Assembly: GCA_007748055.1 (NCBI GenBank)
Contig: CP036279.1
Location: 7,254,001-7,318,000, forward strand
Direction of reading: 5' to 3'
Length of the DNA: 64,000 bases
Source: Kolteria novifilia
Lineage (GTDB): Bacteria; Planctomycetota; Planctomycetia; Kolteriales; Kolteriaceae
In this document: piece by piece, positions 46,575 through 54,354 of the stretch
Numbering within the stretch: the first letter of the stretch is position 1
How the letters are laid out: each line of letters opens with the position of its first letter
The notes under the pieces: generated by a model
Database searches by the model: none
Told to the model about the DNA's origin: nothing
What the model saw: only the letters and a program-made list of their open reading frames with translations
Program-made: the position numbers and the translations under genes

Positions 46575-46868
46575 CTACCACTCGAAATCGACGGCGAGGA
46601 CATCCGAGACGACGGGCTTGATCAGGCGGTCCAGTACGTCTTGGTGAGCGGGGTGCTTTCGGTAGGCCTCCAGAGCCTCAGGCGATTCAAAGCGAACGAG
46701 CAGCCCATACTCGAAGCTCTTGCCCCGATCGCTGAAATTGCGGCCGACCGCCAGTTCGACGATCTCGGGGATCTCCCCCTTCAGCCGCCGCAGGCCCTCC
46801 AGCATCGACATGACGCTCTCGTTCGATGCGTCTTCCTTGATCTCGAAGAGAACGATGTGCTCGACCAT
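46575..46868 (-). CDS. Dabb (stress-responsive A/B barrel) domain protein
   Basis: The 97-residue protein fits the Dabb family of dimeric alpha/beta barrels: MVEHIVLFEIKEDAS at the start, IPEIVELAVGRNFSDRGKSFEYGLLVRFES in the middle and YRKHPAHQDVLDRLIKPVVSDVLAVDF at the end. Members include plant stress proteins and bacterial proteins of mostly unknown role. ATG 46868 starts the first strand; an upstream in-frame start at 46889 would add seven residues without homology. It overlaps no neighbour and faces the discoidin-like gene convergently. Confidence 0.9.
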   Translation of the reverse strand: MVEHIVLFEIKEDASNESVMSMLEGLRRLKGEIPEIVELAVGRNFSDRGKSFEYGLLVRFESPEALEAYRKHPAHQDVLDRLIKPVVSDVLAVDFEW

Positions 46869-46927
46869 CCCCGCCTCCCTTGTCCGCAACGGAGCCCTTT
46901 CGACGACGTGGCCCCTCCTCGTATTCC

Positions 46928-48118
46928 ATGATACAGTCGGCGACGACCGTTGGGCACGACTCCTTTTCCCTCGGCGACGAGGCCCGCTTGAAGATCCTCA
47001 CCGTTACCGAACACTTTCTCCCCGAACTTGGCGGGGCCGAGGTCCTTCTCGATCGGCTCACCCGCGAGTGGGCCCGCGCCGGCCACGACGTCACCTTGCT
47101 GACCTTTCCCTGGCGAGAACGACTCCCGCCCGAGGCTTCCCCACGCGGGCGCCGCGTCGTCTACCTCGCCCACCGCGACCGCCGCTTTCTCGGAACGGGT
47201 TGGCGGGTGGCATCGCTCGCCGGTTGGCTTCGGCGCCACGCCCCCGAGTTCGACGTCGTCTTGGTCTCGATGCTTAAACACCTCGCCTTCGCCACCCTGC
47301 TCGCGGCTCCCAAGGGGCTCCCCGTCTTTCTCCGAGCCGAGGGGGGCGGCGCCGGCGGCGATGTCGCGTGGCAGCGATCGGCCCGCTTCGGCTCCTGGAT
47401 CACGCGGACCTGTCGCCGTGCCAACGGGATCATCGCGCCCAGCGCCGCGATTGCGGGAGAAATGATCGCGCACGGCTACGAACCCGATCGGATCGACGTC
47501 GTTCCCAATGGCGTCCCCATCCCCACCGCCGCGTGGAACGCCGCGGAGACCTCCGCCGTGAGGAAGAAGCTGCGACTCCCCGACGCACCGACCATCTGCT
47601 ACACCGGGCGTTTGCACGAAGCCAAGGGGCTGGCCGACTTGATGGAAGCGATGGCGCTGCTGTCCGATCGGCGGACGCGACTGCTGCTGGTGGGCGAGGG
47701 GCCTGAAGAGACCCGGTTGCGTCGGCAGAGCCAGGATCTGCGATTGGAGTCACGCGTCGAGTTCGTCGGAAGGGTCGACGACGTTACCGACTACTTGCGG
47801 GCGAGCAACCTGTTCGTCCTTCCCAGCTATCACGAGGGATTGAGTGGATCGCTGTTGGAAGCCCTCGCGTTGGGAATGCCCGCGATCGCCAGCGACATCG
47901 ACGGCAACCGAGAGCTCGCCGCGAGTCTTCCCCTCCCGCTGGTGGCGACGCATCATCCACGAGGCCTCGCGGAAGCGATGACCGTGAGCCTCGCCCACGT
48001 CGATCGCGAGCGACTCGCCGAGAACCGCGACGCGGTCACGCGCGCGTTCGGCATCGAACGAACCGCGGCCCGGCACGTCGAGAGCTTCATCAAGAGAAGA
48101 GCGGGGGAGCGAGAATGA
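46928..48118 (+). CDS. GT4-family glycosyltransferase
   Basis: The 396-residue protein is a GT-B retaining glycosyltransferase. The N-terminal domain opens ILTVTEHFLPELGGAEVLLDRL. The donor domain has TICYTGRLHEAKGLADLMEAM, LLLVGEGPEETRL and the E-x7-E motif LPSYHEGLSGSLLEALALGMP. It likely transfers a sugar from a nucleotide sugar in surface polysaccharide or glycolipid synthesis; the acceptor is unknown. The start is uncertain. ATG 46928 gives 20 extra residues before the first strand; a TTG about 60 bases later is possible. It is distinct from the two glycosyltransferases of the 19-23 kb locus. Confidence 0.87.
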   Translation: MIQSATTVGHDSFSLGDEARLKILTVTEHFLPELGGAEVLLDRLTREWARAGHDVTLLTFPWRERLPPEASPRGRRVVYLAHRDRRFLGTGWRVASLAGWLRRHAPEFDVVLVSMLKHLAFATLLAAPKGLPVFLRAEGGGAGGDVAWQRSARFGSWITRTCRRANGIIAPSAAIAGEMIAHGYEPDRIDVVPNGVPIPTAAWNAAETSAVRKKLRLPDAPTICYTGRLHEAKGLADLMEAMALLSDRRTRLLLVGEGPEETRLRRQSQDLRLESRVEFVGRVDDVTDYLRASNLFVLPSYHEGLSGSLLEALALGMPAIASDIDGNRELAASLPLPLVATHHPRGLAEAMTVSLAHVDRERLAENRDAVTRAFGIERTAARHVESFIKRRAGERE

Positions 48119-48143
48119 CACGGAGCCTAGAATGTCGGGCGCC

Positions 48144-48165
48144 ATGCCCACGCTTGCGTGGGCAT
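48144..48165. repeat. Palindrome ATGCCCACGC-tt-GCGTGGGCAT between convergent genes
   Basis: A perfect 10-bp stem with a 2-base loop lies 26 bases after the glycosyltransferase stop. It is the core of the 24-bp unit found in the MITE-like copies at 10.2, 26.5 and 58.1 kb, so this may be a decayed fragment of that family. It may also serve as a bidirectional terminator. Confidence 0.55.
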
Positions 48166-48244
48166 GATCACAACGCGCCTTATTCGACAATCGTCTACCG
48201 TCGCGGGATCGAGACTCATGCGACGACGCTTGCCGACTCACCTG

Positions 48245-48706
48245 CTAGAACGCGATCGGTAGCTCGCAAACCTTCCAATAGGAAACGACACGCCCCATCG
48301 CTTCGACGAACTCGCCGAAGTCGACCGGTTTGGTGATGTAGCCGGCAACGCCGAGTCGGTAGGACTCGCTGACATCACTTTCCTCGCGCGAGGTCGAGAG
48401 GACGACAACCGGACACATCCGCAGTTCCTCATCCCTCTTGACGGCTTGCAGGAACTCGAGACCGTTCATCCCCGGCATGCGAAGATCGAGCAGAATCAGA
48501 CCGGGCGCGGGGTAGGAGGAGGGATCGACATAGTCGCCGGCATTGCGCAAGTAGTCGAGCGCCTCGCTCCCGTCGTGAACCACGAAGATCGGGTTCTTGA
48601 AGTCGTTCTTACGAAAGGCTCGGCGGACGGATGCCACATCGACGTCATCGTCTTCGACAAGCAGAATCGGCACGCGACTGTCCACGGTGATGCTCCGTGT
48701 GCTCAT
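48245..48706 (-). CDS. Single-domain response regulator (Rcp1/CheY-like), phytochrome partner
   Basis: The 153-residue protein is a lone receiver domain: acidic pocket LLVEDDDVD, phosphoacceptor Asp in LILLDLRMPG, Thr/Ser in VVVLSTS and Lys in YITKPVDF. There is no output domain. The form (loop with NPIFVVHDGSEALDYL) matches Rcp1, the regulator phosphorylated by cyanobacterial phytochrome kinases. It begins 9 bases after the stop of the bacteriophytochrome gene on the same strand, with an AGGA Shine-Dalgarno overlapping that stop. Co-transcription and phosphotransfer from that kinase are therefore expected. Confidence 0.92.
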   Translation of the reverse strand: MSTRSITVDSRVPILLVEDDDVDVASVRRAFRKNDFKNPIFVVHDGSEALDYLRNAGDYVDPSSYPAPGLILLDLRMPGMNGLEFLQAVKRDEELRMCPVVVLSTSREESDVSESYRLGVAGYITKPVDFGEFVEAMGRVVSYWKVCELPIAF

Positions 48707-48715
48707 CCCACGATC

Positions 48716-50956
48716 CTATGTCAGGTCCACGCTCTGGTTCGCGGGATCCTTGCTGACGGTGAAGTGGAATTGACTCCCCTGGCCGACGTCCGAGGTCGCC
48801 CAGACACGCCCGCCGTGCATGTCGACAATGCGGGCCACGAGACTCAGTCCAATTCCCGTCGACTCGACTCTGTCGCGGGGCTTGATGGTCTGAAGAGGAA
48901 GAAATATCCGAGTCAAGTGTCGCTCTTCAATACCGACACCATTGTCTTCAACGATGAATTCCCAATGGCCTTGACGGTCGATGCACCTAATTCTTACCGA
49001 TCCCTCGGGCTTGCCAAGGTGCTTTCCAGCGTTTTCGAGGAGATTCTGGAATACCTGTTCAAGCTGGGTTCTGTCATAGGGAACTTCCGGTAATTGCCCC
49101 GGGAGACTTACCTGGATGTCCGGCCCCAGCGCGAGCGTCTCAAGAACGAAGTCGACCACTTCCCGCGTGTCGACCGCCTCGATATTGGGTGCCGAACGCC
49201 CCAGTCGAGCGTAGCGGAGCATCCCCTCGAGCATCCCCGCCATGCGCAGCGCCCGTTTGATGATCAGTTCGACCAGTTCCTTCCCACTCTCCTCGAGCGC
49301 GTCGGCGTGGTCCTCCAGGAGCCACGTCGCCAATGAACTGATCGCCCGAAGCGGGGCCTTCAGGTCGTGGGAAATCATGTAGTTGATGTCTTTCAGCTCG
49401 CCGAAGAGACGCGCCATCTCGGCGGTCTGACTCGCGACGATATCGACGACATTCCCACGAAACTCCGACGCCGCGTCGAGATGCACCTTACTCCACGCCG
49501 CGCTGTGCCCTCGTACCGTCTCGGTCCATTCGGCGAAGGACTCCCGCGGATGCAATCGGCCAGCCTCGCTCACCAACTTCTCGCTCGGATCTCCTCCCCA
49601 GCGAACGGTTTCAACCACCTCCGGACGAAACCACAACAGGCAGTTGTCGAAACTCGACCCCAACGCGACCGCGAGCACCCCACACGCATCGCGGACATCA
49701 TTGGGATGGACACCTAGTAGCTCGGAAAGACAACGCGACTCGAAGACGAGTGGTTTCGACGTCACCCGAAGCCACTGCACCAACAGCGTGAGAATCTCGC
49801 GCGGCGGCGTGCGTCCCATGGTTTGGAAGCCATCGTGCGAGTAGTACGCCACCCCATCGGCCTCGACCAGCTTAAACAGCGCCGGGCGCGCCAACGTCAG
49901 CCCTTCGGAAAGACTCTTCGCTTCCGCGATGCTCGCGAGGATCTGCTGAGCGGTCGACGCGCTTTGCCGCTGCATCTCCAACATCGCGAAGGCGTGCCGC
50001 GCCGTCAGCTTTGACACCAAGTTCTCGATGATCATCTCGCACGCGAACTGATGATTCATCGAGAGCCGGCGCGGCGTCCCATGATGGCACGACAGGAGCC
50101 CCCACAGTTCCCCCTCGACGACGAGGGGAAAGGAACTCGAAGCCCCGACGCCCATGTTCCGCAGGTATTCCGCGTGGATCGGGGAGAGCCCCCGGAGCCG
50201 GACATGCGCGAGATCGAGCGGTTGGTGCGATTCGGCCGAAGCGTCGGCGAGGATCGGCACCTGTTCGGCTTGGGAATCGACAATCACGCGGGGCCGCCCC
50301 AACGCGAAGAGCTCGCGCGCCGGCTGAGGGATGTCGCTGGCCGGAAAACGAAGGTCCAAGTACGGCTCGAGCGACTCGGCCGCCTCCTCCGCCACGACGG
50401 TACCGCTCCAATCGGCGTCGAAACGGTAGAGCATTGCCCGATCGAAGCCGGTGAGCTTGCGAATCTCGGCCACCGCGGCTTGCAGAAGTTCGTCGATTCC
50501 CTTGGTCGCTCCGAGACGCGCGACCCCTTGCCCGACGAGATCCCGCATCTGGTTCGCCGAGAGCTCCGGGCCGCCGTCGAGCTTCTCCAGTTCCAGAAGG
50601 ATCGCTCCCTCGACAGACTGGGCGTGGCCGTCGAACTGCTCTTCGTGCCCCTCGACGCACCAAGCGACCGGCAAGGGCACGACCAACCCAGGCGAACTCT
50701 CCGCGAGTTGTTCGGTCAGATGTGCGAACGTTCCCGCGCCGACACATTCGGCGATCGGGCGCCCGAAGAGACTGGTCGCCGGCCCAGGGAGAAGGGACTC
50801 GCAGTTGGCACTCGCCCGGACCACGCGATAGGTCTTTGGCTCGAGTGCCAATAGATAGCCTTGGGGCTGGATCGTCTCCAGGTAGCGAACCGGCTCGCGG
50901 TCGCACGGCGAGAGATCCATCTCCCCTTCGAGCCGACGTCCCTCCTCCATGCTCAT
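48716..50956 (-). CDS. bphP: Bacteriophytochrome histidine kinase
   Basis: The 746-residue protein has the full phytochrome photosensor: a PAS domain with N-terminal LSPCDREPVRYLETIQPQG, whose Cys (residue 18) is the biliverdin-binding position. The GAF domain has FPASDIPQPAREL and LSPIHAEYLRNMGVGASSSF. The PHY domain carries the tongue motif PRESF. A HisKA dimerisation helix follows (ISHDLKAPLRAISSLATWL, phospho-His near residue 530), then an HATPase with ENAGKH, DNGVGIEE and GIGLSLVARIVDMHGG. It should sense red/far-red light and phosphorylate the adjacent Rcp1-like regulator. ATG 50956 has AGG upstream and is preferred to an earlier TTG. No heme oxygenase gene is adjacent. Confidence 0.95.
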   Translation of the reverse strand: MSMEEGRRLEGEMDLSPCDREPVRYLETIQPQGYLLALEPKTYRVVRASANCESLLPGPATSLFGRPIAECVGAGTFAHLTEQLAESSPGLVVPLPVAWCVEGHEEQFDGHAQSVEGAILLELEKLDGGPELSANQMRDLVGQGVARLGATKGIDELLQAAVAEIRKLTGFDRAMLYRFDADWSGTVVAEEAAESLEPYLDLRFPASDIPQPARELFALGRPRVIVDSQAEQVPILADASAESHQPLDLAHVRLRGLSPIHAEYLRNMGVGASSSFPLVVEGELWGLLSCHHGTPRRLSMNHQFACEMIIENLVSKLTARHAFAMLEMQRQSASTAQQILASIAEAKSLSEGLTLARPALFKLVEADGVAYYSHDGFQTMGRTPPREILTLLVQWLRVTSKPLVFESRCLSELLGVHPNDVRDACGVLAVALGSSFDNCLLWFRPEVVETVRWGGDPSEKLVSEAGRLHPRESFAEWTETVRGHSAAWSKVHLDAASEFRGNVVDIVASQTAEMARLFGELKDINYMISHDLKAPLRAISSLATWLLEDHADALEESGKELVELIIKRALRMAGMLEGMLRYARLGRSAPNIEAVDTREVVDFVLETLALGPDIQVSLPGQLPEVPYDRTQLEQVFQNLLENAGKHLGKPEGSVRIRCIDRQGHWEFIVEDNGVGIEERHLTRIFLPLQTIKPRDRVESTGIGLSLVARIVDMHGGRVWATSDVGQGSQFHFTVSKDPANQSVDLT

Positions 50957-50971
50957 CGACGACCTATCCAA

Positions 50972-51598
50972 TCATTCCTTGGGTTTGGCCACGGACTTCG
51001 CGGCCCCGATCAGACCACACGCGACGCGAGGACCGGCGTTGCCCGTCGGTTGGCCCCCGTCATCGGCATCGCGATGCACGATCACGCTCCGTCCGAGAAT
51101 CGGGTTCTTCATCCCGGCGATCGAGATGGTGGTATCGACCATCTCGAAGTCGGCGACTCCCTTCGCGTTGGCCACGAGGTTGCCGAAGCTGCCCGCGTGA
51201 CGCATCGGACTGGGAGGCAAGCCGTGAGGATGCCCCTCGGGATTGTAGTGCCCCCCGGCGCTGGTGCCGTCGGGAGCCGAGCAATCCCCGAACTCGTGGA
51301 TGTGAAAACCGTGCTTCGAGTCGGGTTTCAAACCTTCCACATGCGCCATCACCTTAACGTCGTGCCCTTCCTGCGTAAAGCGCACAACACCGCTCACCTT
51401 GCTTCCTTCGGTCGGCTTGAGGTAGCAAACCGCCTCGGTCACCTTCGGCATCGGATGCCCGTGCTCGCCCTTCGCGTGCTTCTTCGGAGGGGCCTTATCC
51501 TTAGCCGCTTTCCCCGGGGCCGGCGGACCTCCGCAAGCCACCAACGACATCATCACCAAACCCATCAACGCGTGGCGTCGTCCCATGTTGAGCATCAT
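50972..51598 (-). CDS. sodC: Cu/Zn superoxide dismutase lipoprotein
   Basis: SodC dismutates superoxide outside the cytoplasm. The 208-residue precursor has a lipobox LVAC (residue about 22), a Lys/Pro/His-rich linker, and a Greek-key Cu/Zn SOD domain. Metal-site residues are visible: HGFHIHEFGDC (two Cu His), GGHYNPEGHPHG, and the last His in SVIVHRDADD. Cysteines in GDCSAP and VACGLIG form the expected disulfide. ATG 51598 follows AGGAG. It is 15 bases upstream of the bacteriophytochrome on the same strand and may be in the same transcript, linking oxidative stress and light responses; that link is inferred. Confidence 0.95.
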   Translation of the reverse strand: MMLNMGRRHALMGLVMMSLVACGGPPAPGKAAKDKAPPKKHAKGEHGHPMPKVTEAVCYLKPTEGSKVSGVVRFTQEGHDVKVMAHVEGLKPDSKHGFHIHEFGDCSAPDGTSAGGHYNPEGHPHGLPPSPMRHAGSFGNLVANAKGVADFEMVDTTISIAGMKNPILGRSVIVHRDADDGGQPTGNAGPRVACGLIGAAKSVAKPKE

Positions 51599-51815
51599 CT
51601 GAACTCCTCGTTCCGGCGTTCTTGAATCGTCTTTCACCGACTCCGGGGATAATAGCGAGCAGCCACCCCGATGTCAGAGCTTTCCTCCTCCCGACGACGT
51701 GGAATCACCCTCCGCGCCCCCAGGACGGGCGAGCGAGGACTCGTCCTTCGGCCCCTGGGCCGTATACTGCCCGCGAAACGTTGCCGGTTCTCCCTCAGCA
51801 AGGAACTACCGCCCG

Positions 51816-52658
51816 ATGTCGGTCGGACTGATCTCGCTATTGATCGCCATCGGCTCCTTCGGCGCCGGCTTTCTCGGAGCCCTCACCGGCCTCGGCGGCG
51901 GCGTCGTCATCGTCCCCATGCTCACTCTCTTCATGGGGGTCGACATCCGCTACGCGATCGGCGCCTCGCTCGTCTCGGTCATTGGAACCTCCTCGGCGAC
52001 CGGCGCCACCTACGTCCGCGACGGCTACTCCAACATCCGCGTCGGCATGTTCCTCGAGGTCGCCACCACCGCCGGGGCCATCGGCGGCGCCTTCCTCGCC
52101 GTCTTCCTCCCGATCGCCACCCTCTCGATCGTGATGGGGATCGTCCTGATTCTCTCGGCTTATCTCTCCGTGCGCAAGAAGGATGAACAAGCCGATCCCC
52201 AGCCGAGCCGCCTCGCGAACCGCCTCCGGCTCCACTCGAGCTACCCGACCCCCGAGGGCCCCAAGTCCTACCACGTCACCGGCGTGCCGGGAGGGTTCAT
52301 CGTCATGGCGATCGCCGGAGCCCTCTCCGGACTGCTCGGCATCGGCTCGGGAGCCCTCAAGGTCCTCGCGATGGACCACGCGATGAAGCTCCCCTTCAAG
52401 GTCTCCACCACCACCAGCAACTTCATGACCGGCGTCACCGCCGCCGCCAGCGCCGGGATCTACCTGCATCGCGGCTACATCGACCCGATCATCGCGATGC
52501 CGGTCATCCTCGGCATCCTCGTCGGCGCGACCCTCGGCGCCCGCGTCCTCAAAGGCGCCAAACCCAAGGCGCTGCGCTACATCTTCGCGGTCGTCATCGT
52601 CCTACTCGGCGTCCAAATGCTCTACCACGGCTTCAGCGGAGGTTTTGACAGTGTCTGA
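51816..52658 (+). CDS. TSUP-family permease (TauE/SafE sulfite exporter-like)
   Basis: The 280-residue protein has about eight transmembrane helices in two halves, each with the TauE/SafE signature: GFLGALTGLGGGVVIVPMLTL near the start and GALSGLLGIGSGALKVLAMDHAM after the loop. Family members transport sulfite, sulfonates or other organic or sulfur anions, but the substrate here is unknown. ATG 51816 has AAGGAA upstream; an earlier in-frame ATG at 51699 would add a non-hydrophobic leader. It overlaps the following DUF1634 gene by 8 bases, a common pairing for this family. Its 5' side faces sodC divergently. Confidence 0.9.
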   Translation: MSVGLISLLIAIGSFGAGFLGALTGLGGGVVIVPMLTLFMGVDIRYAIGASLVSVIGTSSATGATYVRDGYSNIRVGMFLEVATTAGAIGGAFLAVFLPIATLSIVMGIVLILSAYLSVRKKDEQADPQPSRLANRLRLHSSYPTPEGPKSYHVTGVPGGFIVMAIAGALSGLLGIGSGALKVLAMDHAMKLPFKVSTTTSNFMTGVTAAASAGIYLHRGYIDPIIAMPVILGILVGATLGARVLKGAKPKALRYIFAVVIVLLGVQMLYHGFSGGFDSV

Positions 52659-53073
52659 ACCGGTCATCACCACCGACAGCGAACGGACCGTTCGCGCCCA
52701 AAGACTCATGGGCGCCCTCCTACGCATCGGCGTTGTCGCCTCGGCCATCGTCCTCATCGTCGGCGGGTGCTTCTACTTCTCCCAACACGGCGACACCACC
52801 GTCGACTACAGCAAGTTCCGCGTCGAGCCCGGCACCCTGCGAAGCGTCAGCGGCGTCGTCGAGGGCCTCCGCACCGGCGACAGCCTCATCATCATGCAAT
52901 TCGGCATCCTCATCCTGCTCGCGACCCCAGTCGCCCGCGTCCTCTTCTCGCTCGTGCTCTTCCTGATCGAGCGCGACTGGACCTATGTCGTCGTCACGTC
53001 GATCGTCCTCGCCGGCCTCGCCTTCAGTCTCTTCGGCGCCGACTACTTGAGCTCCCTCACCAAGAGTGCCTGA
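52651..53073 (+). CDS. DUF1634 membrane protein, partner of the TSUP permease
   Basis: The 140-residue protein has three predicted transmembrane helices: LLRIGVVASAIVLIVGGCFYF, IIMQFGILILLATPVARVLFSLVLFL and VVVTSIVLAGLAFSLFGA. DUF1634 proteins are frequently encoded just after a TauE/SafE permease, as here. GTG 52651 is chosen because GGAGG sits at 52638-52642 with good spacing; TTG 52645 is also in frame. The start lies inside the end of the permease gene, so expression is translationally coupled. A subunit role in the transporter is inferred. Confidence 0.85.
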   Translation: MSEPVITTDSERTVRAQRLMGALLRIGVVASAIVLIVGGCFYFSQHGDTTVDYSKFRVEPGTLRSVSGVVEGLRTGDSLIIMQFGILILLATPVARVLFSLVLFLIERDWTYVVVTSIVLAGLAFSLFGADYLSSLTKSA

Positions 53074-53090
53074 CACGTCGTGAGAGCGAG

Positions 53091-53301
53091 CCTCTTGTTC
53101 CCCTCTCCCCGTGGGAGAGCAAGCCTCTTGTCCCCCTCTCCCCGTGGGAGAGCAAGCCTCTTGTTCCCCTCTCCCCGTGGGAGAGCAAGCCTCTTGTTCC
53201 CCTCTCCCCGTGGGAGAGCGAGCCTCTTGTTCCCCTCTCCCCGTGGGAGAGCGAGCCTCTTGTTCCCCTCTCCCCGTGGGAGAGGGGTTAGGGGTGAGGG
53301 G
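53091..53301. repeat. Tandem array of 33-bp units around CCCCTCTCCCCGTGGGAGAG
   Basis: Six units with starts at 53091, 53124, 53157, 53190, 53223 and 53256 (33-base period) read GCCTCTTGTTCCCCTCTCC...GAGAGCAA with very few changes. Each can form the hairpin CTCTCCC-cgt-GGGAGAG. The array ends with GGGTTAGGGGTGAGGGGG. The same unit recurs at 60.7-60.9 kb in the opposite orientation. The 33-base length keeps reading frames open, so the long peptides predicted here are artefacts. Confidence 0.9.
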
Positions 53302-53420
53302 GCTATTCTTCAACGATCCGCCTTCTCATTCAGGGCCGGGTGCCGCTGGCCGCTTGCCAGCCAGTGCGAGGCGTCGCCGGTCCGGTTTCACCCGCACGAC
53401 CTCATCGCTATCATGAAGAC

Positions 53421-53918
53421 ATGAAGTATTTCGCCTACGGCTCGAACATGTTCTCGCGCCGTCTCCGCAAGCGACTCGACTCGGTTATCGTCATCGGAAC
53501 CGCCATCCTGCGACGGCACCGGCTCACGTTTCACAAACGTGGCCGCGACGGGTCGGGAAAGTGCAACGTCGTTCCCTCGGCCCATCCCGACGACCACGTC
53601 CACGGCGTCCTCTACCTGATCGGCGACCCCGAGACGATCCACGATCTCGACGAGATCGAACGCGGCTACGAGCGCCGCCATGTCGTCATCGAGCACCACG
53701 CGTCGGGAGTCGAGGAGCGTGCCACCTGCTACTTCGCCGAACCCGACGTCATCGACGACGAGCTGATCCCCTTCGGCTGGTATCGCGATTTCGTCCTCGC
53801 CGGCGCCCACGAGCACGACCTTCCCCCCGGCTACCGCAAGGCGCTCTCCGCCATCCCCACGCGCAAGGATCCGCACCACGAAAGGCGTTCGAAGGCGCTC
53901 GCGATCTTGGGCGAGTAG
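53421..53918 (+). CDS. Gamma-glutamylcyclotransferase-like protein
   Basis: The 165-residue protein belongs to the GGCT/AIG2 fold. The substrate-binding loop YGSNM is at residues 6-10, and a YLIGDPETIHDLDEIERGYERR segment carries the glutamate expected for catalysis. VHGVLY and RDFVLAGAHEHDLPPGY are also typical. These enzymes release 5-oxoproline from gamma-glutamyl dipeptides; the substrate here is unknown. ATG 53421 starts the fold immediately (MKYFAYGSNM). It is preceded by a degenerate REP-like palindrome and a repeat array, so it probably has its own promoter. Confidence 0.85.
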   Translation: MKYFAYGSNMFSRRLRKRLDSVIVIGTAILRRHRLTFHKRGRDGSGKCNVVPSAHPDDHVHGVLYLIGDPETIHDLDEIERGYERRHVVIEHHASGVEERATCYFAEPDVIDDELIPFGWYRDFVLAGAHEHDLPPGYRKALSAIPTRKDPHHERRSKALAILGE

Positions 53919-53944
53919 CACCGAGTCAGCAGTCAGAGTCCGGA

Positions 53945-54340
53945 TTCCGTCCTTCCGGCGATGCTGAAGGCATCGGACAGCAAAGCCCAGCGTCGCGCAG
54001 CGCACGCTGGGTTAGCGAACGATGTTGTTCGGAACGCTGAAAGCGTTCGACAACGGTCGACGTGTCTTCCGGTGGCGGCACCGTCGGCGAAAGGTCGACC
54101 GGCAACACCACCATTTGTCAAACCCGCTTCGGGGTTTGTGGGAGCGCGGATTCCCCTACCCAGCGTGCGCTGCGCGACGCTGGGCTGTGCTGTACAACGG
54201 CGTTGCCGTTGAAGAGCGTGGGACGACGGTGGTGCCGTTGAATGCGGTCGGACTACGGCCTCGATGTTGAAGTCGATCGAATTGCGGCGTTGCCGTTGAA
54301 GGCAATTGGTCATCGCGTTGCCGTTGATCACTCCATGGTG
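53945..54340. repeat. Repeat cluster: CCCAGCGT palindromes and GCGTTGCCGTTGA units
   Basis: This region holds two copies of a palindrome, CCCAGCGTCGCGCAGCGCACGCTGGG (about 53990) and its inverse (about 54160), plus AACGCTGAAAGCGTT. At least four GCGTTGCCGTTGA or close variants follow (about 54190-54335). The same elements occur at 10409-10550. No gene is supported here. Confidence 0.65.
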
Positions 54341-54354
54341 GGTGGAGGCCCAGC

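Noticed and set aside
52720-53424. Repetitive ORFs of Ser/Pro/Leu peptides across the 33-bp array
   Set aside because: The 33-base period (11 codons) keeps all frames open; no start signal, signal peptide or conservation supports translation.
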